NCBI GenBank assembly: GCA_964531455.1
Contig: CAZHFZ010000017.1
Location: 1 to 64,000 of the forward strand
Reading direction: 5' to 3'
Source of the DNA: Ga0077527 sp964531455
GTDB taxonomy: Bacteria > Pseudomonadota > Gammaproteobacteria > Burkholderiales > SG8-41
Length of the DNA: 64,000 nt
The notes beneath the pieces are model-generated. The model saw only the letters and a program-made list of their open reading frames with translations, searched no databases and had not been told where the DNA came from. A program made the position numbers and the translations under genes. Positions 8,991 to 17,781 of the stretch are shown one piece after another; position 1 is the stretch's first letter, and every line of letters starts with the position of its first letter.

Positions 8991-10727
8991 TTAATGAACG
9001 ACTTCAGGGTCCGGTGTCGGATCACCATGATGCAGCACATCGAGATCACAGCCTTTGTTGGCCTGGGTGATGTGCTTCGAGTAAATTGCACCGTAGCCGC
9101 GGGTGTAATGCGGCGGCGGTTGTTTCCACGCCGCTTTGCGTTTGGCCAGTTCTTCAGCGCTGACTTTCAACTCCAGCTTGCGCGCGGCAACGTCCAGTTC
9201 GATCAGATCGCCGTCGCGGACCAGCGCCAGCGGGCCGCCGACATAGGACTCCGGCGCGACGTGCAGAACGCATGCGCCGTAGGAAGTGCCGCTCATCCGC
9301 GCATCCGAAATGCGCACCATGTCGCGCACCCCTTTCTGCAGCAGCTTTTTCGGGATCGGCAACTGGCCCCACTCCGGCATGCCGGGTCCGCCCTGAGGAC
9401 CGGCGTTCTGCAGCACCAGAACCGAGTTTTCATCAACAACCAGATTCTCGTCGTCGACGCGCGCGTAGAGATCATCATAATTCTTGAAAACCACCGCAGG
9501 CCCCGTGTGTTTCATTAAATGGGGTTCGGCTGCAGTGGGTTTGATCACCGCGCCGTCAGGTGCAAGATTACCGTGCAGCACCGCCAGACCGCCGCTCGCC
9601 GCCAGAGGATTATTACGGCGGCGGATCACGTCGTCGTTATAAATCTTCGCGTCTTCCAGATTCTCGCCCAGCGTGCGGCCGTTGACGGTGAGGCAGTCGA
9701 GGTTCAGCAAGTCCTTCAACTCGGACATCATCGCGCGCAAACCGCCGGCATAATAAAAATCTTCCATCAGGTATTTCTGGCCTGCGGGCCGGATGTTCGC
9801 CAGTACCGGCGTTTTTTCCGAAAGCTCGTCGAAACGTTCAAGTTTGAGGTCAATTCCCGCGCGCCCGGCCATTGCCACCAGATGAATCAGCGCATTGGTC
9901 GAACCGGACAGCGCATGAATGACGGTGATCGCGTTGTCGACTGCGGCGGGCGTGATGATTTCCGAAGGCTTGAGGTCATCCCACACCATCTCGACAATGC
10001 GACGGCCGCTGGCCGTCGCCATGCGGGCATGGTTGGCATCCGGCGCCGGTATCGACGCGGCTGCGGGCAGTGTCAGGCCCAGCGTTTCCGCGACAGAGGT
10101 CATCGTCGACGCCGTGCCCATGGTCATGCAGTGCCCGTAAGAACGCGCGATGCCTTCTTCGACTTCACCCCATTCACGTTCGCCGATGGTGCCGGCGCGC
10201 AGTTCGGCCCAGTACTTCCATGAATCACTTCCCGAACCCAGCGGCTCGCCGTGCCAGTTGCCGCGCAGCATCGGCCCTGCAGGCACATAGATGAACGGCA
10301 GCCCCATTGAGGTCGCGCCCATGATCAGCGCCGGCGTCGTTTTGTCGCAGCCGCCCATCAGCACGGCGCCGTCCACCGGATAACCGCGCAGCAGCTCTTC
10401 GGTTTCCATCGCCAGCAGGTTGCGATAGAGCATGGTCGATGGTTTCTGGAAGGGTTCGGCCAGCGCAATCGCCGGCATTTCCAGCGGGAAGCCGCCGGCC
10501 TGCCATACACCGCGCTTCACTTCCTCGGCGCGGGTGCGGAAATGGGCATGGCAGGGATTGATGTCGCTCCAGGTGTTGATGATCGCAATGACCGGCTTGC
10601 CCGCAAAATCTTCGCGCGCATAACCCATCTGCAGCGTGCGTGAACGGTGGGCAAACGAACGCAGGCCTTTGACGCCAAACCAGCGGTGACTGCGCAATTC
10701 TTCCGGGCGTTTTTTTGTTCTCGCCAT
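8991..10727 (-). CDS. IlvD/Edd-family sugar-acid dehydratase (L-arabinonate dehydratase-like)
   Basis: The 578-residue protein shows the Fe-S cysteine motifs of the IlvD/Edd family: NPCHAHF, GGCDKTTPA and YGHCMTMGTASTM. ISDARMSGTSYG lies near the C-terminal active site. The opening RSHRWFGVKGLRSFAHRSR and the length match the L-arabinonate/pentonate dehydratase branch rather than the branched-chain dihydroxyacid dehydratase. It should remove water from an aldonic acid to give a 2-keto-3-deoxy acid, which the adjacent aldolase could split. The Shine-Dalgarno GGAGGAG is strong. It is the first gene of the likely operon running down to 5585. The exact sugar acid is not shown by the sequence. Confidence 0.87.
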   Translation of the reverse strand: MARTKKRPEELRSHRWFGVKGLRSFAHRSRTLQMGYAREDFAGKPVIAIINTWSDINPCHAHFRTRAEEVKRGVWQAGGFPLEMPAIALAEPFQKPSTMLYRNLLAMETEELLRGYPVDGAVLMGGCDKTTPALIMGATSMGLPFIYVPAGPMLRGNWHGEPLGSGSDSWKYWAELRAGTIGEREWGEVEEGIARSYGHCMTMGTASTMTSVAETLGLTLPAAASIPAPDANHARMATASGRRIVEMVWDDLKPSEIITPAAVDNAITVIHALSGSTNALIHLVAMAGRAGIDLKLERFDELSEKTPVLANIRPAGQKYLMEDFYYAGGLRAMMSELKDLLNLDCLTVNGRTLGENLEDAKIYNDDVIRRRNNPLAASGGLAVLHGNLAPDGAVIKPTAAEPHLMKHTGPAVVFKNYDDLYARVDDENLVVDENSVLVLQNAGPQGGPGMPEWGQLPIPKKLLQKGVRDMVRISDARMSGTSYGACVLHVAPESYVGGPLALVRDGDLIELDVAARKLELKVSAEELAKRKAAWKQPPPHYTRGYGAIYSKHITQANKGCDLDVLHHGDPTPDPEVVH

Positions 10728-10872
10728 CGGGACTCCTCCGGGATTTGTGTGCCGTGCGGCACTGCGGGACGGACCTGCAAACTGCGGTTATTCTAACCGA
10801 GCCGCCGCAGCGGTCATCGGGTAGACTTTCCGCCTCACCGCATCGGACACCACATCATGGACGGAACGCATC

Positions 10873-12201
10873 TTGGACACCATCAATAAAGCGGGCACGC
10901 TGGCCCACAACGTCAAACGCCTGTCACACCTCGATCTGCCAGGCGCCGGTCAGGTCTATGTTGAAGGCAACTACGCCTTTATTGGCCATATTCCCAACAA
11001 GCAACAGCTCGGCACCAGCATATTGGATGTGTCGGATCCGCAGAATCCGCGCGTTGTTTCGCAGATCAATGTCGCTGACCCCGATTCGCACAGCCACAAG
11101 GCACGCGTCATCGGCGACCTGATGATCATCAACAGCGAACGCAATATGACCGCCATCGGTCGCAAGGCTGATGAACTGCCAAAGCTGCGCACACGCTTAA
11201 AAGCCGAACTCGGCCGCGATGCCACCCATGCCGAACTCGCCGCAAAACTCGGCGTTGCCGTGGCCGACATTCCCGCAGTGGAAGAAGCCGAACGTAATCC
11301 ATATGAACGCGGCGGCTTCAGCCTGTACGACGTATCGGACAAATCCAAACCGAAGCTGATTCATTTCCACAAAACCCATGGCCGCGGCGTGCACCGCTTC
11401 GACATGGACAAGGATTACGCCTACTTCTCGACCGAGATGCCCGGCTTCATTGGCAACATCCTTGTCACCTATGACATCCGCAACCCGGCAAAACCGGAGG
11501 AAGTGTCGAAGTGGTGGATGCCCGGCCAGCACATCGCCGGCGGCGAAAAACCGACCTGGCCCGGCCGCCAGCACCGCCTGCATCACACGCTGCGCTTCGG
11601 CAATGAACTGTGGGCCGGCTGCTGGCATGGTGGCGTGCGCGTAATTGACGTCACCGATATCCGCAACCCGAAAACCACCGGCGCCTACAACTATCATCCG
11701 CCCTATCCGGAGCCCTCGCACACCTTCATGCCGGTATTGAAACAGCTCGACGGCAAACGCATCGCGGTGGCCATCGACGAAGAGGATCATGCGCATGACG
11801 CCGAGGAAATGGCGCGCCGCCGCGGCCGGCCGCACGGCTGCCTGTGGGTACTCGACGTCACCGACCTGTCCAACATCAAACCACTGTCGCTGTTCGAAGT
11901 CAGCGAACTCGACAGTCCGTGGAGCCGCACCACACCCGGCCGTTTCGGCGCGCACCAGTTCCAGGAAAACTGGAAAGGCGGCGACACGCTGCTGTATTGC
12001 GCATGGTTTGCCGGTGGACTGCGCATTGTTGATGTGGCTGACCCGTCAGCGCCGCAGGAAGTGGGTTGGTACATCCCCGAACCCTGCGGCGGCAAACCCT
12101 GCCCACAGACCAACGACACGGATGTCGATGACCGCGGGCTGATTTACATCGTTGATCGTTACTGCGGTTTCGATGTGCTGGAGTTTTCAAAACACCAATA
12201 A
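10873..12201 (+). CDS. LVIVD-repeat propeller protein with a sigma-region-like insert
   Basis: The 442-residue protein starts at a TTG; no ATG is in frame nearby. At least six propeller-type motifs are visible: SILDVSDPQNP, SLYDVSDKSKP, VTYDIRNPAKP, RVIDVTDIRNP, WVLDVTDLSNI and RIVDVADPSAP. This marks an LVIVD-repeat beta-propeller. His-rich stretches (RQHRLHHTL, EEDHAHDAEE) and C-terminal cysteines (PCGGKPCPQ) are conspicuous. Residues about 100-140 form a charged helical insert containing LKAELGRDATHAELAAKLG, which resembles a sigma-70 region and could cause misannotation as a sigma factor. No signal peptide is visible. The enzymatic or binding role is unknown; a Bug receptor gene follows after 21 bp. 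Confidence 0.75.
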   Translation: MDTINKAGTLAHNVKRLSHLDLPGAGQVYVEGNYAFIGHIPNKQQLGTSILDVSDPQNPRVVSQINVADPDSHSHKARVIGDLMIINSERNMTAIGRKADELPKLRTRLKAELGRDATHAELAAKLGVAVADIPAVEEAERNPYERGGFSLYDVSDKSKPKLIHFHKTHGRGVHRFDMDKDYAYFSTEMPGFIGNILVTYDIRNPAKPEEVSKWWMPGQHIAGGEKPTWPGRQHRLHHTLRFGNELWAGCWHGGVRVIDVTDIRNPKTTGAYNYHPPYPEPSHTFMPVLKQLDGKRIAVAIDEEDHAHDAEEMARRRGRPHGCLWVLDVTDLSNIKPLSLFEVSELDSPWSRTTPGRFGAHQFQENWKGGDTLLYCAWFAGGLRIVDVADPSAPQEVGWYIPEPCGGKPCPQTNDTDVDDRGLIYIVDRYCGFDVLEFSKHQ

Positions 12202-12222
12202 TTATTTCCAGGAGGAAACATC

Positions 12223-13206
12223 ATGCAGCCGATTACCCGGAATTTGTGCCGAACCTTGATGGCCCTGTCGACCACTGCATTCATGGCTGGCATCGCCGGC
12301 GCGCAAGCCCCCGCCTATCCGACCAAGCCGGTGCGCATGATTATTGCGCTCGCCCCTGGCGGCGGCGTTGATACCACCGGTCGTTACCTTGCGCAGAAAA
12401 TGAGTGAGGCCTGGGGACAGAACGTAGTCACCGACAACAGGCCAGGCGCCGGCGGCTCAATCGCCTCGGAACTTGTTGCCAAAGCCGTACCCGACGGCCA
12501 CACCATGCTGATGAACTCCTCGGGCATCACCATCACACCGAGCATCATGAAACTCGGCTACGACCCGCGAAAAGATCTGCTGCCGGTGAGCCTGGCTGTG
12601 GTTTCCCCGGGCGTACTGGTAGTTCATCCCTCGCTGCCGGTGAAAAATGTGCAGGAACTGATTGCCTTCGCCAAATCCAAACCCGGCGAACTGCTGTTCT
12701 CATCATCGGGGCAAGGCTCGGGCCAGCACCTGGCGATGGAAATGCTGGCGCAGATGGCAGGTCTGAAACTCACTCACGTTCCTTACAAGGGCACCGCGCC
12801 GAGCATCACCGACGTTGTTGCCGGCCGCATTTCCATGACTATCGCCAGCGTGATTTCGACCCGGCCCTTTTTCACCAGCGGCAAACTGCGTGCACTGGCC
12901 GTGGTTGGTCCGAAACGCACACCGGCACTGCCGGATTACCCGACAGTCGCCGAATCCGGCGTGCCAGGTTTCGGCTACAACAACTGGTATGCGATATTCC
13001 TGCCCGGTACCACACCGAAGCCGATCGCCCAACGCGTGCAGCAGGTAATTGCCAATGCTGTGAACACCCCTGAAGCACAGAAGCTGCTGATCGGCCAGGG
13101 CCTTGACCCCGTCGGCAACACGGTCGATGAATTCAGCAAGATGTACAACGAGGAAATCACGCGCTGGGCCAAGGTCGTCAAGACTGTCGGCATGCAGGCC
13201 AACTAG
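12223..13206 (+). CDS. Bug/TctC-family periplasmic solute receptor
   Basis: The 327-residue protein has a signal peptide (cleavage near AGIAGAQA) and the family hallmarks: YPTKPVRMIIALAPGGGVDTTGR at the mature N-terminus, DNRPGAGGSIASELVAKA, HVPYKGTAPSITDVVAGRI and a C-terminal EITRWAKVVKTVG. These proteins bind carboxylates or related small molecules in the periplasm for tripartite tricarboxylate transporters or for sensing. No tctA or tctB gene is in the window, so it is an orphan receptor here. The Shine-Dalgarno AGGAGG lies 7 bp from the ATG. It shares a strand with the downstream lyase-like gene, separated by a hairpin (13216-13237). Confidence 0.92.
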   Translation: MQPITRNLCRTLMALSTTAFMAGIAGAQAPAYPTKPVRMIIALAPGGGVDTTGRYLAQKMSEAWGQNVVTDNRPGAGGSIASELVAKAVPDGHTMLMNSSGITITPSIMKLGYDPRKDLLPVSLAVVSPGVLVVHPSLPVKNVQELIAFAKSKPGELLFSSSGQGSGQHLAMEMLAQMAGLKLTHVPYKGTAPSITDVVAGRISMTIASVISTRPFFTSGKLRALAVVGPKRTPALPDYPTVAESGVPGFGYNNWYAIFLPGTTPKPIAQRVQQVIANAVNTPEAQKLLIGQGLDPVGNTVDEFSKMYNEEITRWAKVVKTVGMQAN

Positions 13207-13215
13207 CAAAGTCCG

Positions 13216-13237
13216 CGCCGGACAAACACGTCCGGCG
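13216..13237 (+). terminator. Hairpin after the receptor gene
   Basis: CGCCGGAC and GTCCGGCG form a perfect 8-bp stem around AAACAC, nine bases after the receptor stop codon. It is followed only by ACCTTTAG, so an intrinsic terminator would be weak. Such hairpins after solute-receptor genes often stabilise the receptor message relative to the downstream cistron. Confidence 0.4.
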
Positions 13238-13283
13238 ACCTTTAGAACCACGTATCTCCGAACGTCCATTCATGGAGCCTGAC

Positions 13284-14870
13284 ATGACCCGATTCATTTA
13301 CGCGTTCATTGCAGTCGCAATTCTTTCGCCACCAACTGCAAGTGCTGCCGACGTGCGGGATACTGCCTGCAAAACCACCAAGGAATGTCAGGAAGAGTCC
13401 AATCGCATCCGCGGCGTGATCGTCCGTGACGAAACCAGCGCGACGGCGAAGGCGCAGGACCAGTTCTACTGGCTGGGCCGGATCAACATGGCTTCGACAG
13501 TGATGTTGCTGGAAGAAGGCATCATCCCCGCCCGGCTGGCCAAGCCGATCGCCGAAGGCGTCCAGTATTCAATTACCCAGGCGCAGCAGCCCGGCGGCAA
13601 GCGGCCCACCGACGTACTGCAGGTCGAGCGCATCATTTCAGACAAGGCCGGTCCCGATGCCACGTTGATCCATAGCGGCCGCAGCCGGCAGGACATCGGC
13701 GCGTCCATCCGCGGGATGCGCCTGCGCCGCGCGGTGCTCGACACCGCAGACGCGCTGATGACGACTCGCCAGCTGGTGCTCGACATCGCGAGCAGGAGTA
13801 CCGAAACCTTTATCCCTGCATACACCAATGGGGTCCAGGCTCAGCCGGTCAGTTACGGGCATTACCTGATGGCTTTTGCCGACTCGTTTGCCCGCGATGC
13901 GCAACGCCTGCGCGACATCTATCCGCGTCTGAATCTGAGCCCGATGGGCACCGCCGTTCTGGCCAACTCGAGCTGGCCCTTGAACCGGCCGCGCCTCGCG
14001 GAGTTGCTCGGCTTTGACGGCGTAGTCGTGAATTCCTACGACTCGGGTCAGATACACAGCATGGACCTGCCGCTGGAAGCAGCTGCCATCATGAGCTCGG
14101 TTGCAATCCGCGTCGGTGCCATGCTGCAGGATATCCATACCCAATATCATCAGAGCCACCCGTGGATGCTATTGGACAACTCGCAGACCTACACCAGCAG
14201 CGCCATGCCGCAAAAACTGAACCCGGGGTCCATCATGACCGCGCGGGCCAAAGCCTCCGACGTCGTCGCGAGCACGCAATTGATGCTGATGCGGGTGCAT
14301 AACATCACACCGGGGATGACCGATTACAAAGGCACTTTTGACAACTCGAAGACCTTTATCTGGACGGTCGAAATGCTCAACCAGTTCAGCGGCGTGCTGA
14401 AAGCCATCCGCGTCGACCCCAAGCGCTCCCTTGATGAATTGAACGGCGACTGGACCACTTCCATGGAGCTCGCCGAAACACTGCAGCGGCTGCACCAGGT
14501 ACCGTTCCGGGTCGGGCACCATTTCGCGACACTGGTGGTCAACGATGCCAAGGCAAAGAATCTGCTGCCGACGCAGTATCCATACGATGCGGCGGTAAAA
14601 CTCTACGCCGAGGCCGCAGAAAAGTATCAGCAACCCTTGGGCAGATTCCCGCTGGATGAAAAAACATTCAGGGCGACACTGTCGGCTGAAACGATGGTAC
14701 GAACCCGGGTCGGTATCGGTGGACCACAGCCCGCTGAGGTGCAGCGAATGGTCAAATTGGGACGCGATGCGCTGGCACGGGATCAGGCATGGCTCGCCGA
14801 ACGCAACAACAAGTTGCTGGAAGCAGAAGCAAAACTCAATACCGCGTTCGCAAAATATGTAGGCAACTGA
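13284..14870 (+). CDS. Exported argininosuccinate lyase-like enzyme (fumarase/ASL superfamily)
   Basis: The 528-residue protein starts at MTRFIYAF, because GGAG lies just before this ATG; an ATG four codons upstream lacks one. A signal peptide (FIYAFIAVAILSPPTASA) precedes AADVRDTACKTTKECQEE. The rest is the all-helical fumarase/argininosuccinate lyase fold: HSGRSRQDIG matches the substrate-binding HTGRSRND motif, and TSSAMPQKLNPG is the flexible catalytic loop with its Ser. Ordinary argininosuccinate lyase is cytosolic and about 460 residues. Export and about 70 extra residues argue for a periplasmic C-N lyase acting on an N-substituted aspartate or similar compound. The upstream Bug receptor could bind substrate or product. 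The substrate is unknown. Confidence 0.8.
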   Translation: MTRFIYAFIAVAILSPPTASAADVRDTACKTTKECQEESNRIRGVIVRDETSATAKAQDQFYWLGRINMASTVMLLEEGIIPARLAKPIAEGVQYSITQAQQPGGKRPTDVLQVERIISDKAGPDATLIHSGRSRQDIGASIRGMRLRRAVLDTADALMTTRQLVLDIASRSTETFIPAYTNGVQAQPVSYGHYLMAFADSFARDAQRLRDIYPRLNLSPMGTAVLANSSWPLNRPRLAELLGFDGVVVNSYDSGQIHSMDLPLEAAAIMSSVAIRVGAMLQDIHTQYHQSHPWMLLDNSQTYTSSAMPQKLNPGSIMTARAKASDVVASTQLMLMRVHNITPGMTDYKGTFDNSKTFIWTVEMLNQFSGVLKAIRVDPKRSLDELNGDWTTSMELAETLQRLHQVPFRVGHHFATLVVNDAKAKNLLPTQYPYDAAVKLYAEAAEKYQQPLGRFPLDEKTFRATLSAETMVRTRVGIGGPQPAEVQRMVKLGRDALARDQAWLAERNNKLLEAEAKLNTAFAKYVGN

Positions 14871-14947
14871 AACAAGCACAAGCCGGACAACGGCCAATCA
14901 GCACGCAAAATTCCAGCGCAACCTTTTCATCAATCCAGCCATTCAAA

Positions 14948-15667
14948 ATGACAACCCAAAACCACGAATTCCGAGTCATGACCTCCGGCGCGTTTACCGC
15001 CGCCTACAAATCCCTGATCCCGCAGCTGGAACAGCTGACCGGAAAGGCCATCGTCACCGTCACCACATCCATCGGTACCGGCGACATCTCGATCCCTAAC
15101 CGGCTGAAGCGCGGCGAAGTGGCCGATATCGTCATCGTCGCTGACGGCGTGCTGCGCCAGTTCATTGCCGATGGTTACGTACTGGCCGAACACGCAACGA
15201 TCATCGCCCGCTCGATGATGGGATTCGGGGTGCGCGAAGGCGCCCCCGACCCGAAGATCCGCACCGCAGATGATCTGCGCAAAGCGCTGCTCGCGGCAAA
15301 AGGCATCGGCTACTCCGCCAGTGAAAGCGGCAAGTACTACACCACCGAACTCGTGCAACGCCTTGGCATCGCCGATCAGGTCCTTCCCAAAAGCCGACTG
15401 GTCGGCGGCGGTGAGCGCGTCGGTACGGTGATTGCCCGCGGCGAACTGGACTTCGGCTTCCAGCAAATGAGCGAACTGCTGCCGGTCCCCGGCATCGCCC
15501 ATGTCACGCCGCTGCCGCCGGAACTGCAGAAGGCTTCGAATTTTACCGTGGGCATCGGCGCGAATTCGCCGGACCCCGCGTGCGCGCGCAAGGTCATCGC
15601 TTTCCTGGCTTCGGCAGAAGCATATCCTGCCATTGCCGGCAGCGGCCTGGAGCCGGTTGGCCGCTGA
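14948..15667 (+). CDS. Leaderless ModA-like solute-binding-fold protein (copy 1)
   Basis: The 239-residue protein is taken from the ATG that begins MTTQNHEFRVMTSGAF. The frame is open further upstream but shows no hydrophobic leader. The fold is that of type II periplasmic binding proteins of the molybdate/ModA group: an N-terminal GAFTAAYKSLIPQLEQLTG, RLKRGEVADIVIVADGVL, a central SASESGKYYTTELVQRLG and a C-terminal ARKVIAFLASAEA. Three related proteins are encoded at 17019-19178. No ABC permease or ATPase gene is near. Without a signal peptide it should stay in the cytosol, where its ligand and role are unknown. No clear Shine-Dalgarno is seen. Confidence 0.75.
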   Translation: MTTQNHEFRVMTSGAFTAAYKSLIPQLEQLTGKAIVTVTTSIGTGDISIPNRLKRGEVADIVIVADGVLRQFIADGYVLAEHATIIARSMMGFGVREGAPDPKIRTADDLRKALLAAKGIGYSASESGKYYTTELVQRLGIADQVLPKSRLVGGGERVGTVIARGELDFGFQQMSELLPVPGIAHVTPLPPELQKASNFTVGIGANSPDPACARKVIAFLASAEAYPAIAGSGLEPVGR

Positions 15668-15722
15668 ACATAAAACAGTCTCTTAAAACAAATTCAGCAG
15701 CACAGGTCAGGGCAGGTGTAAC

Positions 15723-16919
15723 TCAGGGTTGCGGCGTTGCAGGCGGCGGCTTTTCGCCACGGGCGAGGTAAGGCGCCTGCCGCGCCTTTTCCAGGGCCTC
15801 ATTAATCATCTTCTGGTTTTTCAGGCGTATGCCTTCGGCGAGCATATGCGACGCTTCGCTGCGCAATTGCGCGTAGCGTTTCAGCATGGCCACGGTCTCC
15901 GCCGAAGGCGCTGCAGCATCGAGATTCAATGCCGAGAGTTGCTCGAAACTCTGCTGGTATTCCATGGTGATATCGGATTCGATGCGGCCAGCCAATTCCT
16001 CGAAGCTCGCCCCGCCTCTCCTGCTCGCACTCATCAATTCCTGCCAGCGCTGCGCAATCATCTGGTCTGTGGCAAGAAAATCCAGCACCTCTGAACGCGC
16101 CTGCAGTTCATCCTTCCAGCGGTACAGCGGATCGGGAATCCGCATGATCAGAACCGCCACCATGACCGCGTACGCTGCAGCGGCGACCCACTGCCCGCGA
16201 CCTTTGATCACGAACCGTCCGGTCAAGGGACGCGCCGCTGCCGCACCAAGCAACGCCCCCGAGACAAGCCCGCCGATATGCGCGGCATTGTCGATGCCGG
16301 GGATCAGCAGGCCGAGACCGATGGTCGCCGCCGAAAACAGCGCTGCACCGCCAAACAACCAGCGGAATTCCGTCGGATGCACCGTCCGCCGTTCCCGCCA
16401 CAACCAGACCAGCAGCGCACCGTATATGCCGAAGATTGCACCGGAAGCGCCGCCGGAGACCGCGCGGTCTGCGGCAATGATCAGTGACAGCAGGTTGCCG
16501 GTCAGTCCGCTGGCCAGAAAAATTCCGGCAAAGCGCAGCGATCCGTACAGCCGCTCGACCAGCCTGCCGCCATCCCAAAGCGCCCACATGTTCATGCCCA
16601 GATGCACCAGACCGAAGTGCAGGAACATCGCCGTACCCAGCCGCCACCACTGGCCGTCCTTGGTCGCAGGTCCGAAACCGGCGCCCCAGGCGAGCTGCAC
16701 ATGATTGGGTGAATGCCACAGGCCCGCGCCATTGGCGAGCATTGCGGCAAACACCAGCACATTGGCTGCGACCAGCGCGACGGTAGCTGGCGTCAAGGCA
16801 AGACGGCCGCGCATCAGATCGGTGATGCGCGACAGTGGCTGGGTTTCGGCGGAAGGGCGGATTTCGCTCATGTTGGCAAGGTCGACGCCGCGTGCTTCGG
16901 TTCCCGGTTTCCCCGGCAA
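15723..16919 (-). CDS. Rhomboid-family intramembrane serine protease with C-terminal helical extension
   Basis: The 398-residue frame could also start 16 codons later, at MSEIRPSA (16871). The rhomboid core spans about 45-240: WWRLGTAMFLHFGLVHLGMN, the catalytic Ser in GGASGAIFG and the catalytic His in AAHIGGLVSG. These cleave membrane proteins inside the bilayer. After a further membrane segment (AAAYAVMVAVLIM), about 130 residues form a charged, mostly helical soluble tail (for example LRSEASHMLAEGIRLK) ending in a Pro-rich tip. The tail is longer than in minimal rhomboids and may bind partners. The gene lies 99 bp downstream of the ModA-like cluster and converges with copy 1. Confidence 0.88.
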   Translation of the reverse strand: MPGKPGTEARGVDLANMSEIRPSAETQPLSRITDLMRGRLALTPATVALVAANVLVFAAMLANGAGLWHSPNHVQLAWGAGFGPATKDGQWWRLGTAMFLHFGLVHLGMNMWALWDGGRLVERLYGSLRFAGIFLASGLTGNLLSLIIAADRAVSGGASGAIFGIYGALLVWLWRERRTVHPTEFRWLFGGAALFSAATIGLGLLIPGIDNAAHIGGLVSGALLGAAAARPLTGRFVIKGRGQWVAAAAYAVMVAVLIMRIPDPLYRWKDELQARSEVLDFLATDQMIAQRWQELMSASRRGGASFEELAGRIESDITMEYQQSFEQLSALNLDAAAPSAETVAMLKRYAQLRSEASHMLAEGIRLKNQKMINEALEKARQAPYLARGEKPPPATPQP

Positions 16920-17018
16920 CAGGCCGGAGCAACGGCGTCGTTCACCGGCACGCAGCCAGTGAAGCGAGTATCGCCCAAAACCCGCGTGCTTACGCCGCGG
17001 ATTGCGGCGAGGAGCCGC

Positions 17019-17759
17019 TTATTCGATGCCTGATGCGACGAACAGCGGTTTGCCCACGGGGCCGCCGAGGAACTTGACCAGTTCCTGAGCCACATTCTTC
17101 TGCGTACCGGCGCTCATCGGTACCGCGATATACGAGGTGTAGTTCTGGATTTCTGCCGGAAACGGACCCACCAGAATCAGACCATGCTCCTTCTCCAGCA
17201 GAATTTCGGTGATCGGGCCGAAGGCAACTTCGCGGCCTTTGCCTTTAAGCGCATGTTTCATCACTTCAGCGCCTGTGGTGTAACGCACCGTTTTACCCTG
17301 CACCTGTTCATAAATGCCCCACTTCTTCAGCAGGTTCTCGAAGTAAATTCCGGTGGAAGCGGTATTAAAAACAATGGATTCCGCTTCCAGCACGGTCTTT
17401 TTGATGTCCTCGCCAGTGGCAATCGCCGGCACCGGCGCACCCGGCCTGATCGCCACCCCGCTGCCGACGCGGCCGACATCGACACCACCTGCATCAACCC
17501 TGCCAGCAGCAGCGAACTGTTTAACTGCAGCCGGTGGCGCGATGATGACATCAAAGGTATCGCCGGCCGCAACACGCTTGGTCATCTGCGGCGTGGTATT
17601 GAAGGTAATATTGACCTTGTGGCCCGTCTGCTTTTCGAAAGCGGCAGCAGCCGCTTTCAAGCCGGGCTCAATCGCACCGCCGCTGATCACGGTGATTTCA
17701 GCAGCTTGCGCTGCAGTAACCAGCATCAGTCCGGTGAGGACTGCAATCATTCGTTTCAT
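17019..17759 (-). CDS. ModA-like solute-binding protein with signal peptide (copy 2)
   Basis: The 246-residue protein has a clear signal peptide (MIAVLTGLMLVTAAQA) and then AEITVISGGAIEPGLKAAAA, a type II binding-protein opening. FEKQTGHKVNITFN, RVAAGDTFDVIIAPPAAV, NTASTGIYFENLLKKWG and a C-terminal SAGTQKNVAQELVKFLGG align with copies 3 and 4. It is the only member of the tandem set with an export signal. It lies last in a minus-strand run that starts with a Bug receptor (20185). The ligand is unknown; a molybdate role is unlikely to be proven by similarity alone, because no modBC genes are near. Confidence 0.82.
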   Translation of the reverse strand: MKRMIAVLTGLMLVTAAQAAEITVISGGAIEPGLKAAAAAFEKQTGHKVNITFNTTPQMTKRVAAGDTFDVIIAPPAAVKQFAAAGRVDAGGVDVGRVGSGVAIRPGAPVPAIATGEDIKKTVLEAESIVFNTASTGIYFENLLKKWGIYEQVQGKTVRYTTGAEVMKHALKGKGREVAFGPITEILLEKEHGLILVGPFPAEIQNYTSYIAVPMSAGTQKNVAQELVKFLGGPVGKPLFVASGIE

Positions 17760-17781
17760 CGTGTCGCTCCGTCAGTAATTT

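Noticed and set aside
11190..11310. A sigma factor gene or domain
   Set aside because: The similarity covers only about 40 residues in a propeller protein; no region 2 or region 4 is present.
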